Of a stretch of 64,000 nt of DNA, positions 45,553-53,900 are shown piece after piece. The stretch is taken from assembly GCF_006715635.1 (NCBI RefSeq), contig NZ_VFNP01000002.1:682001-746000 (forward strand), in the 5' to 3' direction. The notes under the pieces are model-generated. The model did no database searches. It was not told the origin of the DNA and saw nothing but the letters and a program-made list of their open reading frames with translations. The stretch's first letter is position 1. Every line of letters starts with the position of its first letter. The translations under genes and the position numbers were made by a program. The DNA comes from Streptomyces sp. SLBN-118. Lineage in GTDB: Bacteria; Actinomycetota; Actinomycetes; Streptomycetales; Streptomycetaceae.

Positions 45553-48500
45553 GTACGTCACACGCCCAGGACACGCAGTCGGCCCAGGCCGAACGGCGGC
45601 GCAAGCGCAAGGAGCGCGCCAAGTCCCGTACTCCGGAGCCGAAGAACATCGTCAGCGGCGCCGGGCAGCCGCTCGACCTGAGCGTACGGCGGGAGCTGGA
45701 GGAGCAGCTCGGCCACGACTTCAGCCGGGTGCGCCTGCACACCGACCGGGACGCGGGCACGCTCACCGAACTGCTGGGCGCGGATGCCGTCGCGGTCGGC
45801 CAGGACATCTTCTTCCGGGAAGGCACCTACCGCCCAGGCACGGCGGAAGGGCAGCGGCTGCTCGCCCATGAGCTGCTGCACACGGTGCAGAACCCGGACG
45901 GTCTGGGGGCGCTGCGCGCGGGCCGCGACCTGGGTGCGGTGAGTCTGCCGCACCAGTCGATGGAGCGCGAGGCCGAGTCGGCGGCCCAGACTGTCGTACG
46001 GGGCGAGGAGCAGGCCCCCGAGGTGGAGCCGGAGCAGTCGACGCCCGGCTGGCTGCGGTACGCCACGGTCGACGCCGACCGGTCCCGGATGGAACAGCTG
46101 GATCCCGCCACGCTGGTGGACCGTCTCGCGAACGGCGTGCTGCGCTCCCTGCGCGGCGACCCGGCGGATCTCTCGGGACGCGTACGCCTCCAACTCGCCC
46201 GCATGTCACCGCAGTTGCAGGACTCGGTGCTGGACCGGCTGGAAGTGCGGCTGCTCTCCAACGAGTACGACCGGCTCCTCGGCCTCGCCGAGGAGTCCGA
46301 GACCGGGCCCGTCGACCTCCAGCCCGCCGAGGTGCCCCAGCCGGAGACCGACCTCTTCGAGCTCCTGGGTGTTGAGCGCACCCAGTGGAAGCGCCAGGAA
46401 GAAGGCGGCCGGGGCGCGAAGGACAAGCAGGCCGAGGACTCCCGCGAGGAGCAGAAGGACGCCAGGGCGCGTGACGAGAAGCGCGGCAGCGACCGGAGCA
46501 GGGCGCAGTCGGACGCCGCGACCGAGAAGGACGAGGCCGCCCGGCGCACGGAGCAGGAGGACGAGCGCGCCCAGTCCCGGCAGCAGGCGGCGCAAGAACA
46601 GCAGCAGGAAGAGGAGAAGCAGGGCCAGGACCGTCAGCGGGTCGACGAGGCCGCGGACGAGCGCGCCCAGGGCCAGGCGGTCGGCGCCGAACAGGCCAAG
46701 GAGAAGCGCAAGGAACAGCGGGACCGGGAGGAGCAGGACCCGGAGCAGGCGAACGCGCCGGGCGCCGACAAGCGCAAGCGCAAGGACGACGCGAAGAAGC
46801 CCGCGGACGGCTCGAAGCAGGAGAACCTCGACCCGAAGGCGAAGGGGCAGCCCGGTCCCGTACGCCCGGAGAAGGTGGACGAGCGGGCGGAGCAACGGGA
46901 CAGCGCGCTGTCCGAGCACGGCCTGCACGAGAAGGACGAGGACGAAGGCGAGCCGCGCGAGGAGGAGAAGCCGCTCGGTCTTGAGGCGGGCGCGGACGGG
47001 GAGATCGGCGGCGACGAGGGCGGCCGGGCCAAGGGCGGCGGCGCGGCCGAGCCCGAGCTCAAGCCGGAGGACTATCTGCCGGACACCGATCTCGATGTCT
47101 CGTCGGTTCCCACCGCCGACAACCCCACGGCCACGATCCCCACCTTTCCCACTCCCCCGCCGACGAAGGCCGAACAGGTCCAGCAGCAGCGGGAGAACGA
47201 CGCGGAGGAGGAAGAGGACGAGGACGCCCCGGAGACGGAAGCCAAGCCGCCGGGTGCCGAGATGGGTCCCGTCGAGGGCGAGGCTCCGCAGCCGGAGGGC
47301 GGACCCGCGGCCGAGGCCGGGGACCGGAGCGAGAAGGACCTCCAGCCGGAGAAGCCGGTGGACCAGGAGGTCGGACCCGATCCGGAGACCGAGGGCAGGC
47401 AGGAACCCGAACCCGAGGCGGAGAAGCAGGACCCGGAACAGCAGCAGAACGAGCAGCAGGCGGAGGGCGGCGACGGCGAACGCGACGGCGAGGAACAGCC
47501 CGACGCCAAGAGCGCCGAGGACCAGCGCGAGGAGCGCAAGGAACAGGAGCAGCAGTCCGCCACGGCCCGTCGAGGGGGGACCGGCGCATCCTCCGCCGAG
47601 CCGGACGTGAGCAGTGCTGCCAGTACGGCGGCCGCCGCGACCCCGCCCGCAGGTGCGCACACCGAGCGGACGTCCCCCGAGGACCGCAGGCCGTCCCCTG
47701 CCGCTCGCAGGGTCGCGGACTCGGCCAAGGGCGACCACGAGGCGTCGGCCCCCAAGAGCGCGGTATCGAAGGAAAGCGGACCGGGAGCGGCGCCGAGCGG
47801 TGTGGTCGGCGGAAGCAGCACGGCGGGCCCGAGCGCGGCCACCGGACCCGGCGGGGCACCGTCGGCGGCGCAGGCCGCTGTCAGTCCGGCGGCCGAACAG
47901 GCGGAAAGCCCCGGGAAGTTCGGTGCTCCCGCGCCGGAGGGCACCAAGGCCCAGCCCGAGGCGTCGCTGGAGAAGGACGGCGGCGGCTGCGCCCCGCCGG
48001 AGCCCGCGGCGGAGAAGGAAGAGGGCGGCGGCAGTTGCGGTGGTGGCGGCGGTGGGGCCGCTCCCGAGGAGAAGCAGGAGGAGCCGCCGGACGTCTCGGG
48101 CCAGGACCCGAAGGCCGCCATCGGTACGGTCAGCAAGCTCGCGCCGGACCAGGCCGCGGCCGCCATGCCCGGAGTGGACGCCGCCGCGGACAAGAAGATC
48201 GGCGAAGAGCAGCAGCGGCTCGACGTCAACCCGCCGAAGCGGGAGCGACCTTCGGGTGCCCCGCGCACCCAGTCCGGCCCGCCCGAGGCGGCCCCACCCG
48301 CCGCCCAGGTGACCGGCAAGGTCGAGAAGCTCGGGCCCGAGGACCGGGTCGAGAAGCAGAAGGCCAAGGGCAGCGAGAAGGCGGAGGGCGCGAAGCCCAC
48401 CGACAACACGCCACCGCCGCCGGCCCCCGTGGCGGACAAGCTGACCGCCGAAGAGGCGAAGAACGTCGATGCCGCGGCCGACGCGGTCCCGACCGTCGAC

Positions 48501-51500
48501 CCGGAACTGCAGAACAAGACGGTTGGCCCCGCCCCCAAGATCAGGCTTGAGGGCGAGAGCGACCCCAAGCGCACGGACGACCAGGCCAAGGCGCTCAAGG
48601 AGAAGCAGTCCGACATCCAGAGCACCGGCCGCGAGGACGCGGCCAAGCCGATGGGTGAGGACCAGATCTTCCCCGACGCGCCCCAGGAGCAGTTGGTCGG
48701 CCAGGCCACGGGCGGTCGGCGACGGGGCGGCGGAGGCGGCCTGAAGGCCGGGTCCGCGCCCAAGCCCGGCGTCGGAGCGGTCGCCAAGCAGGAGCGCGGC
48801 AGCGAGATCCAGGGGGCCGCGGGCCAGGCCCAGGGCGACCTGGTCGCCAAGGAGAAGGAACAGCAGCAGGGCGAACAGCAGGCCAAGCAGGAGAAGCAGA
48901 CCGAGATCGACCGCGAGGTCGCCCAGAACGCGGAGAAGCAGACGGCCGAGCGCGGCCGTGCGGCAGACGATGCCCAGCGCGAGCGCGAGAGCTGGCGCAC
49001 CGAGCAGGACCGGAAGATCGAGGACGCGGACAAGAAGTCCGAGAAGGAACACACCGAGAAGAACAAGGAAATCGTCAAGGCCCGCGACGACAAGGACAAG
49101 GAGGTCAGCGACCGCAAGGACAAGGACAACGCGCAGATCGACACGGAGCGCGAGAAGGCGGAGAAGGAGGCCGAGAAGAAAAAGGAGGAGGAGAAGCCTT
49201 CCGGAGGCTTCTTCGGCTGGGTCGCCGACAAGGTCAAGAGCGCCTTCAACGCCATTCTCGACGCGGTCACCAAAGTCTTCGACGCGGCGCGCAAGCTCGT
49301 CAACGGCATCATCGACACGTTCAAGGAATGGGCCAACAAGGCCATCGACTTCGTACGTGACCTCGCCATCAAGGCGATCAATGTCCTGGCGGACGCGCTG
49401 ATCGCCATCGGGGACGTGCTGCTCGCGGCCTTCCCGGAGCTACGGGACAAGTTCCGCAAGGCGATCGAGGGCCTGCGCGACAAGGCGATCGCGGCGGTCA
49501 ACGCGCTGGCGGACGGCCTGAAGAAGGCGGTCAACGCGCTGCTCGACGCGCTGGCGGCGGGCCTGAACGCGCTTCTCGACGTACTTGAGGCAGGCATCAA
49601 GGCCGTCATCAAGATCTACCAGGCGGTCATCCTCGGCGCGATCAAGTTCGCCCAGGCAGCGATCGAGGCGCTCGGCAAGTTCGCGGCGCTGGTGGCGGAC
49701 ATCGCCCCGGACCCGGGCGGCTGGATCAGCAAGGCGGGCAGCTCAGCGAAGGCGGGCATCACCGATCACCTCTGGGGCGCCATCAAGACAGGCGTCAAGC
49801 GGTGGTTCGACACCAAGGTCGAAGGCATCCTCGGCCTGGGCAAGGCCGTGATCAACGTCCTGGTGAAGGGCTGCGTCTCGATCAAGCAGATCGGGAAGAT
49901 GGCGTGGGACGCGATCATCGCATCGCTGCCGATGATGATCGCTTCGCTCGTGATCGAGAAGGTCGTCTCGATGATCGTCCCCGCGGCGGGCGCGATCCTC
50001 ACGATCGTCCAGGGCCTGATGGCGGCCTGGCAGAGCATCAGCTCGATCCTGAGCGCCTTCAGCAAGTTCTGGGCGTACTTGAAGGCCGTCAAGGCGGGTC
50101 CAGCGGCGTGCCTGTTCGCGGAGGCGGTCGCAGCAGGGATCGTCGCCCTGCTCGACTTCATCGCCAACTTCCTGATGATCCGCCTGTCCTCGGCGACGAA
50201 GGGCGTCGGCAAGCGTCTCAAGGCGATGGCCGAGAAGATCATGAAGGGCCTGAAGAAGACGGGCAAGGGCGCGAAGGAGGCGGCGGGCAACGCGGTGAAC
50301 AAGGCGCGGGGCGCGGTGCGCAACGCGGTGGAGTCCTTGAAGAAGCCGGCGGGCCCGAGCAAACCGAAGGGACCGCGGGTCCCGAAGAACCGCTCGACGC
50401 CGACGGACCGCGGTCCGGGACGCGGTACCCCGAAGGACACTGCGCACGACCGACCGACGAGCAAGACCCCGGACAAGGAGCGGGAGCACCGGCGGGAGGA
50501 GGCGGAGGCGAAACGCGACCAACAGAAGCCGGACGCGACGCCGAGCAAGGCGTCGGACCAGAGGCCCGACGTCAGGAAGGACAAGTCTCCTGACACCGCG
50601 CCCAAAAAGAGGAAAGAAACCGAGGCCCCCAAGCGTCAGAAGCCGCGCAAGCCGAAGTCGCCGCTGGGCAAAGCTCTGCAGAAGATCAAGGGCAAGGTCA
50701 AGTCCGCCCTCAAGAAGATCCGCAACGCCGGTAAGACCCTCGGCAAGAAGCTCAGCAAGAGCAAAGTGGGTAAGTCGCTCAAGAACAGCGGCAAGAAGAT
50801 GCGCGACTTCTTCAAGAAGAAGCGCGACCGCATGCGCGACGACAAGAAGCAGCGCATTGACCAGAAGAAGCAACGGCTCGACAACCGGAAGAAGAAGGAG
50901 AATTCAAAGGACCTCAAGTACGCCCGCCTTCAGAAGATCGTGGCCCGCATACGGCCCCAAATCAACGCCATGCTCAGCAAGGGCATACCGGAAAGGGTAC
51001 TCAACGCCGCACTCCGCGCCCTCAAGACTTGGCACCGCTTGTCGGGACTTACCGCCGCAGGGAACGACAACTTCGATGTCATCGCCTCCCTGAACCCGCA
51101 GGCCGAGGTAACAGAGGGCGAATTTGACCTATTCGAACTGGGCCCCGAGGACGAAGTGACAAATGAAATCAAGAGGAGGATCACAGCGGCCTTCAGGGCG
51201 AAGGAGCCATCGACTCTCGGGCATGTGATGGACGTATGCGACGACATCGCAGAAGACATCCTCGGCAAGCGGATCACGGAACGAAACAGCAGCAATAGCT
51301 CTTCCCGTGTCGCACAGAACAAAAATAGCAGCAAGGGTAATTCGGGAGCAAACAAGACCGACAAGGGGAAGCTCGAGTGGGAGCCGAGCGAACCCATCCT
51401 GAGAAGGACCCCAGCCAGGCTCTTCCCAGACCGCGTAGCCCTGTTCTTCGAGCGTCCCACACGCAGCAAGCAAGACATCCCACGTATCGCGCTCGCAGAA

Positions 51501-52046
51501 TTCCGCCAGTTCAAGCAATATCACAAGGTAGGTGAGCGCGGCGATCAGGAAGAATTCATGGACGACTACGGCAATCGGTACGTGAAGGCCCAAGGGGGCG
51601 GCTACGTTCCGCGCTTCGTGGAGCGGAACCTCAACAAGGATGACAATCCGAAGGAGAAGAGCCGAGGCATCCGGGCATCCGATCCAAGCGCCCCCTCCGG
51701 ACCGGAGCAAATCGCCGAACACGTCCAAGGACCTAAGGGTGGGAAGAAGAAGGGAGCAAAGCGGCGCTCGCCATTCATTTCCACCACAAAGAACGCAGCC
51801 CAGGATCTCACAAATGCTAAGGGCGAAAACCTGGGCGGAGAACACGGGCGGGCAGAAATCGATCTCCTTGAAGTCTCGCCCAGTCAAATCTTCGACTTGA
51901 CCCGTGCGAGCAATCACAAGGCGTATGGCCTGTCCGAACCGAGTACACCCAGGCAGAAGCAGGCACTTCAGGACGTGATACGCACTCAAGAAGTGTTGGT
52001 GCTGGACCCCATCCCGGCAGCTGCCATAGTCAAGGTGCACCGATAA
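45549..52046 (+). CDS. Giant DUF4157 (eCIS-core) protein with candidate toxin C-terminus
   Basis: A 2165-residue protein. The DUF4157 domain (~38-125) includes LDLSVRRELEEQLGHDFSRV and the zinc-protease-like HELLH at 107-111. A charged, probably disordered Glu/Gln/Lys/Arg region (~285-1215) includes a Gly/Cys stretch near 808-835 and a coiled-coil part near 1100-1215. Residues ~1220-1580 are a long run of amphipathic and hydrophobic helices (starting FFGWVADKVKSAFNAILDAV). A Lys/Pro-rich linker (~1590-1800) leads to a distinct ~380-residue C-terminus encoded by less GC-rich DNA. DUF4157 marks proteins loaded into or carried by eCIS particles. The end resembles ADP-ribosyltransferase-like toxins (RGIR at 2039, SPFISTT at 2074, QEVLVL at 2147), tentatively. 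It could also double as tape measure. Confidence 0.85.
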   Translation: MSTSHAQDTQSAQAERRRKRKERAKSRTPEPKNIVSGAGQPLDLSVRRELEEQLGHDFSRVRLHTDRDAGTLTELLGADAVAVGQDIFFREGTYRPGTAEGQRLLAHELLHTVQNPDGLGALRAGRDLGAVSLPHQSMEREAESAAQTVVRGEEQAPEVEPEQSTPGWLRYATVDADRSRMEQLDPATLVDRLANGVLRSLRGDPADLSGRVRLQLARMSPQLQDSVLDRLEVRLLSNEYDRLLGLAEESETGPVDLQPAEVPQPETDLFELLGVERTQWKRQEEGGRGAKDKQAEDSREEQKDARARDEKRGSDRSRAQSDAATEKDEAARRTEQEDERAQSRQQAAQEQQQEEEKQGQDRQRVDEAADERAQGQAVGAEQAKEKRKEQRDREEQDPEQANAPGADKRKRKDDAKKPADGSKQENLDPKAKGQPGPVRPEKVDERAEQRDSALSEHGLHEKDEDEGEPREEEKPLGLEAGADGEIGGDEGGRAKGGGAAEPELKPEDYLPDTDLDVSSVPTADNPTATIPTFPTPPPTKAEQVQQQRENDAEEEEDEDAPETEAKPPGAEMGPVEGEAPQPEGGPAAEAGDRSEKDLQPEKPVDQEVGPDPETEGRQEPEPEAEKQDPEQQQNEQQAEGGDGERDGEEQPDAKSAEDQREERKEQEQQSATARRGGTGASSAEPDVSSAASTAAAATPPAGAHTERTSPEDRRPSPAARRVADSAKGDHEASAPKSAVSKESGPGAAPSGVVGGSSTAGPSAATGPGGAPSAAQAAVSPAAEQAESPGKFGAPAPEGTKAQPEASLEKDGGGCAPPEPAAEKEEGGGSCGGGGGGAAPEEKQEEPPDVSGQDPKAAIGTVSKLAPDQAAAAMPGVDAAADKKIGEEQQRLDVNPPKRERPSGAPRTQSGPPEAAPPAAQVTGKVEKLGPEDRVEKQKAKGSEKAEGAKPTDNTPPPPAPVADKLTAEEAKNVDAAADAVPTVDPELQNKTVGPAPKIRLEGESDPKRTDDQAKALKEKQSDIQSTGREDAAKPMGEDQIFPDAPQEQLVGQATGGRRRGGGGGLKAGSAPKPGVGAVAKQERGSEIQGAAGQAQGDLVAKEKEQQQGEQQAKQEKQTEIDREVAQNAEKQTAERGRAADDAQRERESWRTEQDRKIEDADKKSEKEHTEKNKEIVKARDDKDKEVSDRKDKDNAQIDTEREKAEKEAEKKKEEEKPSGGFFGWVADKVKSAFNAILDAVTKVFDAARKLVNGIIDTFKEWANKAIDFVRDLAIKAINVLADALIAIGDVLLAAFPELRDKFRKAIEGLRDKAIAAVNALADGLKKAVNALLDALAAGLNALLDVLEAGIKAVIKIYQAVILGAIKFAQAAIEALGKFAALVADIAPDPGGWISKAGSSAKAGITDHLWGAIKTGVKRWFDTKVEGILGLGKAVINVLVKGCVSIKQIGKMAWDAIIASLPMMIASLVIEKVVSMIVPAAGAILTIVQGLMAAWQSISSILSAFSKFWAYLKAVKAGPAACLFAEAVAAGIVALLDFIANFLMIRLSSATKGVGKRLKAMAEKIMKGLKKTGKGAKEAAGNAVNKARGAVRNAVESLKKPAGPSKPKGPRVPKNRSTPTDRGPGRGTPKDTAHDRPTSKTPDKEREHRREEAEAKRDQQKPDATPSKASDQRPDVRKDKSPDTAPKKRKETEAPKRQKPRKPKSPLGKALQKIKGKVKSALKKIRNAGKTLGKKLSKSKVGKSLKNSGKKMRDFFKKKRDRMRDDKKQRIDQKKQRLDNRKKKENSKDLKYARLQKIVARIRPQINAMLSKGIPERVLNAALRALKTWHRLSGLTAAGNDNFDVIASLNPQAEVTEGEFDLFELGPEDEVTNEIKRRITAAFRAKEPSTLGHVMDVCDDIAEDILGKRITERNSSNSSSRVAQNKNSSKGNSGANKTDKGKLEWEPSEPILRRTPARLFPDRVALFFERPTRSKQDIPRIALAEFRQFKQYHKVGERGDQEEFMDDYGNRYVKAQGGGYVPRFVERNLNKDDNPKEKSRGIRASDPSAPSGPEQIAEHVQGPKGGKKKGAKRRSPFISTTKNAAQDLTNAKGENLGGEHGRAEIDLLEVSPSQIFDLTRASNHKAYGLSEPSTPRQKQALQDVIRTQEVLVLDPIPAAAIVKVHR

Positions 52047-52860
52047 GGAGGATGACTGATGATGTTTGACTCCTACCACTGGCAAGAGGCTCTGATCGAT
52101 GATGCCGAACTTGCCAGTGCCCGTTCCCGGCTGGCGTCCGGTGAGGGAGAAGGGACCGACTTCCTTGCACTTCTCCGGAGTGACTGCTCCGTCGCTGTCG
52201 GAGTGGCGCTCGACCACTACCACCACGCCGAGACCATGACGCGATTCGGCGACAACAACCCCTTCGATCCATATAGCGATGAAGTCCTGGAAAGGGCTCG
52301 ATCCATCCTCAAGAGTCCCACCGTCCTGAAAAGCGAAACGGGAGCATACGAAGACGGAGCAAACCATTCCAGCGCCCTGCTCGTCATGACGATCCTGGTG
52401 GATCCCGATGCCCCTGAAGACCGCCAGGCCATCACGTCAGCCCTCCAAAAGGCATCCACTCGTGTCTCACTCGAGGCCGCGGCCGAAGCCGCAGGCGTGA
52501 TTCTCTCCGATGCAAGCTCGCTCGATCAGGATCTTCTGAATGCTCTTGCCGATATCATCCTTGATGAATCCAGGGATGTGTGGGACCGCGTGCGCGGCAT
52601 TGTCGCGCTCGGAAATGTGACGGACCGACGGGCCGGGGATGTGCTCGCCAAAGCCGCGCGACAGAAGAACCCAAAGATCCAGCTTGAGGCGGCGATCATC
52701 CTCTCCAGCCGCCATATGTCCACTCACCGCACGGCAATCGAGGAGATCACCTCTTCCTGGCCGGAGGATGCGGATTACCCGCAATCCCTCGTCCTTGATG
52801 CTCTACGGGCCGCGAACACTGACGGGCCGTGAGAAACACAGAGTCATGACCTGGTTGGCA
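50900..52860. other. Lower-GC island inside the eCIS operon
   Basis: Covers the last ~380 codons of the giant gene and the whole following gene. Hand counts on single 60-base lines give 55% GC at 51781 and 52% at 52261, against 75% at 49501 inside the same giant gene. The boundary is gradual on the left, following the Lys-rich linker, and sharp on the right near 52870. This suggests separate ancestry from the surrounding structural genes. Confidence 0.65.
52059..52832 (+). CDS. HEAT-like helical-repeat protein, candidate immunity/chaperone for the giant's C-terminus
   Basis: A 257-residue protein, mainly alpha-helical. The second half has repeat-like helix pairs (VRGIVALGNVTDRRAGDVLAKAARQ, IQLEAAIILSSRHMSTHRTAI) typical of HEAT-type solenoids. 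No signal peptide or membrane helix, so cytoplasmic. I do not recognise a specific family. It starts 12 nt after the giant gene's stop with an ideal AAGGAGG and shares the lower GC of the toxin-like C-terminus, not that of the structural genes. Position, size and composition fit a cognate immunity protein; a loading chaperone is the main alternative. Confidence 0.72.
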   Translation: MMFDSYHWQEALIDDAELASARSRLASGEGEGTDFLALLRSDCSVAVGVALDHYHHAETMTRFGDNNPFDPYSDEVLERARSILKSPTVLKSETGAYEDGANHSSALLVMTILVDPDAPEDRQAITSALQKASTRVSLEAAAEAAGVILSDASSLDQDLLNALADIILDESRDVWDRVRGIVALGNVTDRRAGDVLAKAARQKNPKIQLEAAIILSSRHMSTHRTAIEEITSSWPEDADYPQSLVLDALRAANTDGP

Positions 52861-52880
52861 CTGAGCAACAGAGGAATCCT

Positions 52881-53546
52881 GTGACCCGCTACGCAGACAT
52901 ACCCAAGCCCATCCGCTCCGGCATCGTCGTCGTCGACCCCGAGCGCGGAACCCCTCAGCGCATCATCGTCCTCCAGTTCAACCCCGACACCCTCGAACGC
53001 TCCCTCGCCCCCCAGGCCGCCGGCGGCTCCGGTGACGCCGGTGGAGGAGGGAGCGGAGGGGATCGCAACGAGGCCCTCCGGCTCAAGGGGCCCGCCGAGG
53101 AGAGTTGGAAGTTCACCGCGGAGATCGATGCCACCGATCAGTTCGAGGTCGCCGCGCCCGACGGGATCCATCCGCAGCTCGCGACGCTGGAGATGCTCGT
53201 GCATCCCACCAGCGCACAGCTGCGCGAAGCCTCCCGCCGGACCCAGAAGGGCACCATCGAGATCAGCCCGATCGAGATGCCGCTGACCCTCTTCACCTGG
53301 GGGAGCAAGCGCGTCATGCCGGTGCGGCTCACCGAACTGTCCATCAATGAGTCGGCGTTCGACGTCAATCTCAATCCGATCAGGGCGAGCCTCGGCATCG
53401 GCTTGAAGGTGCTCAGCGTGAGCGATCTGCCCGCCGGGCACCGCGGGGCCGACCTGTATCTCGCACATCTGGCGCAGAAGGAACGGCTTGCCGCCGCCGC
53501 GCGCGGCGGACGGCTGGCCGAACTCGGTCTGGGACGGGGGCTGTAG
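52881..53546 (+). CDS. CIS tube-binding adaptor protein (Afp7-type)
   Basis: A 221-residue protein of the contractile injection system tube-adaptor family: IVLQFNPDTLERSLAPQ, LKGPAEESWKFTAEIDATD, IEMPLTLFTWGSKRVMPVRL and DVNLNPIRASLGIGLKVLSV. It probably seals the tube onto the hub. Afp7 relatives carry a LysM domain, here apparently encoded by the next separate gene. GTG 52881 has GAGG six bases upstream. Confidence 0.87.
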   Translation: MTRYADIPKPIRSGIVVVDPERGTPQRIIVLQFNPDTLERSLAPQAAGGSGDAGGGGSGGDRNEALRLKGPAEESWKFTAEIDATDQFEVAAPDGIHPQLATLEMLVHPTSAQLREASRRTQKGTIEISPIEMPLTLFTWGSKRVMPVRLTELSINESAFDVNLNPIRASLGIGLKVLSVSDLPAGHRGADLYLAHLAQKERLAAAARGGRLAELGLGRGL

Positions 53547-53549
53547 CAC

Positions 53550-53900
53550 GTGATCGATCCATATGAGAGTGCGCTGGACGCGATCCCCGGGGCACATCCG
53601 TACCCGCGCACCAGCCGGTACCACGATGCCGAGATCGGCGTACACCGCCTCCCCGACGGGACCGAAGTGCGCTACACGAAGCGGCGGTTGCTGCCCCCGC
53701 TCAGCCAGGCCGCCGACGAGACCGCCCCGCACACCGTCAGCAGCGGCGAGCGCCCCGATCATCTCGGGCAGCGCTACTTCGGCGACCCCGGGCAGTGGTG
53801 GCAGATCGCGGACGCCAATCCCGTACTGGACCCGCAGGAGCTGACCGCCGAGCCGGGCCGGACGATCGAGATTCCTCTGCCGGGTGGGTTCCATGGCTGA
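53550..53900 (+). CDS. LysM-like baseplate protein (tail protein X type)
   Basis: A 116-residue protein. The C-terminal ~60 residues are a LysM-like fold: ERPDHLGQRYFGDPGQWWQIADANPVLDPQEL followed by GRTIEIPLPG, as in phage tail protein X, which binds at the tube-hub junction. The N-terminus has RYHDAEIGVHRLPDGTEVRY, seen in eCIS relatives. GTG start 3 nt after the previous stop; overlaps the hub gene by 8 nt. Confidence 0.82.
   Translation: MIDPYESALDAIPGAHPYPRTSRYHDAEIGVHRLPDGTEVRYTKRRLLPPLSQAADETAPHTVSSGERPDHLGQRYFGDPGQWWQIADANPVLDPQELTAEPGRTIEIPLPGGFHG

Noticed and set aside
41507..45826. A 1439-codon open frame on the minus strand opposite the cap and ATPase genes
   Set aside because: It is low-complexity Arg/Pro/Ala sequence created by the GC-rich third positions of the real plus-strand genes, with no ribosome site or recognised domain.
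46206..49612. Very long minus-strand frames opposite the charged part of the DUF4157 gene
   Set aside because: They mirror Glu/Lys/Gln-rich codons as Leu/Ser/Ala runs; they look like antisense shadows rather than membrane proteins.
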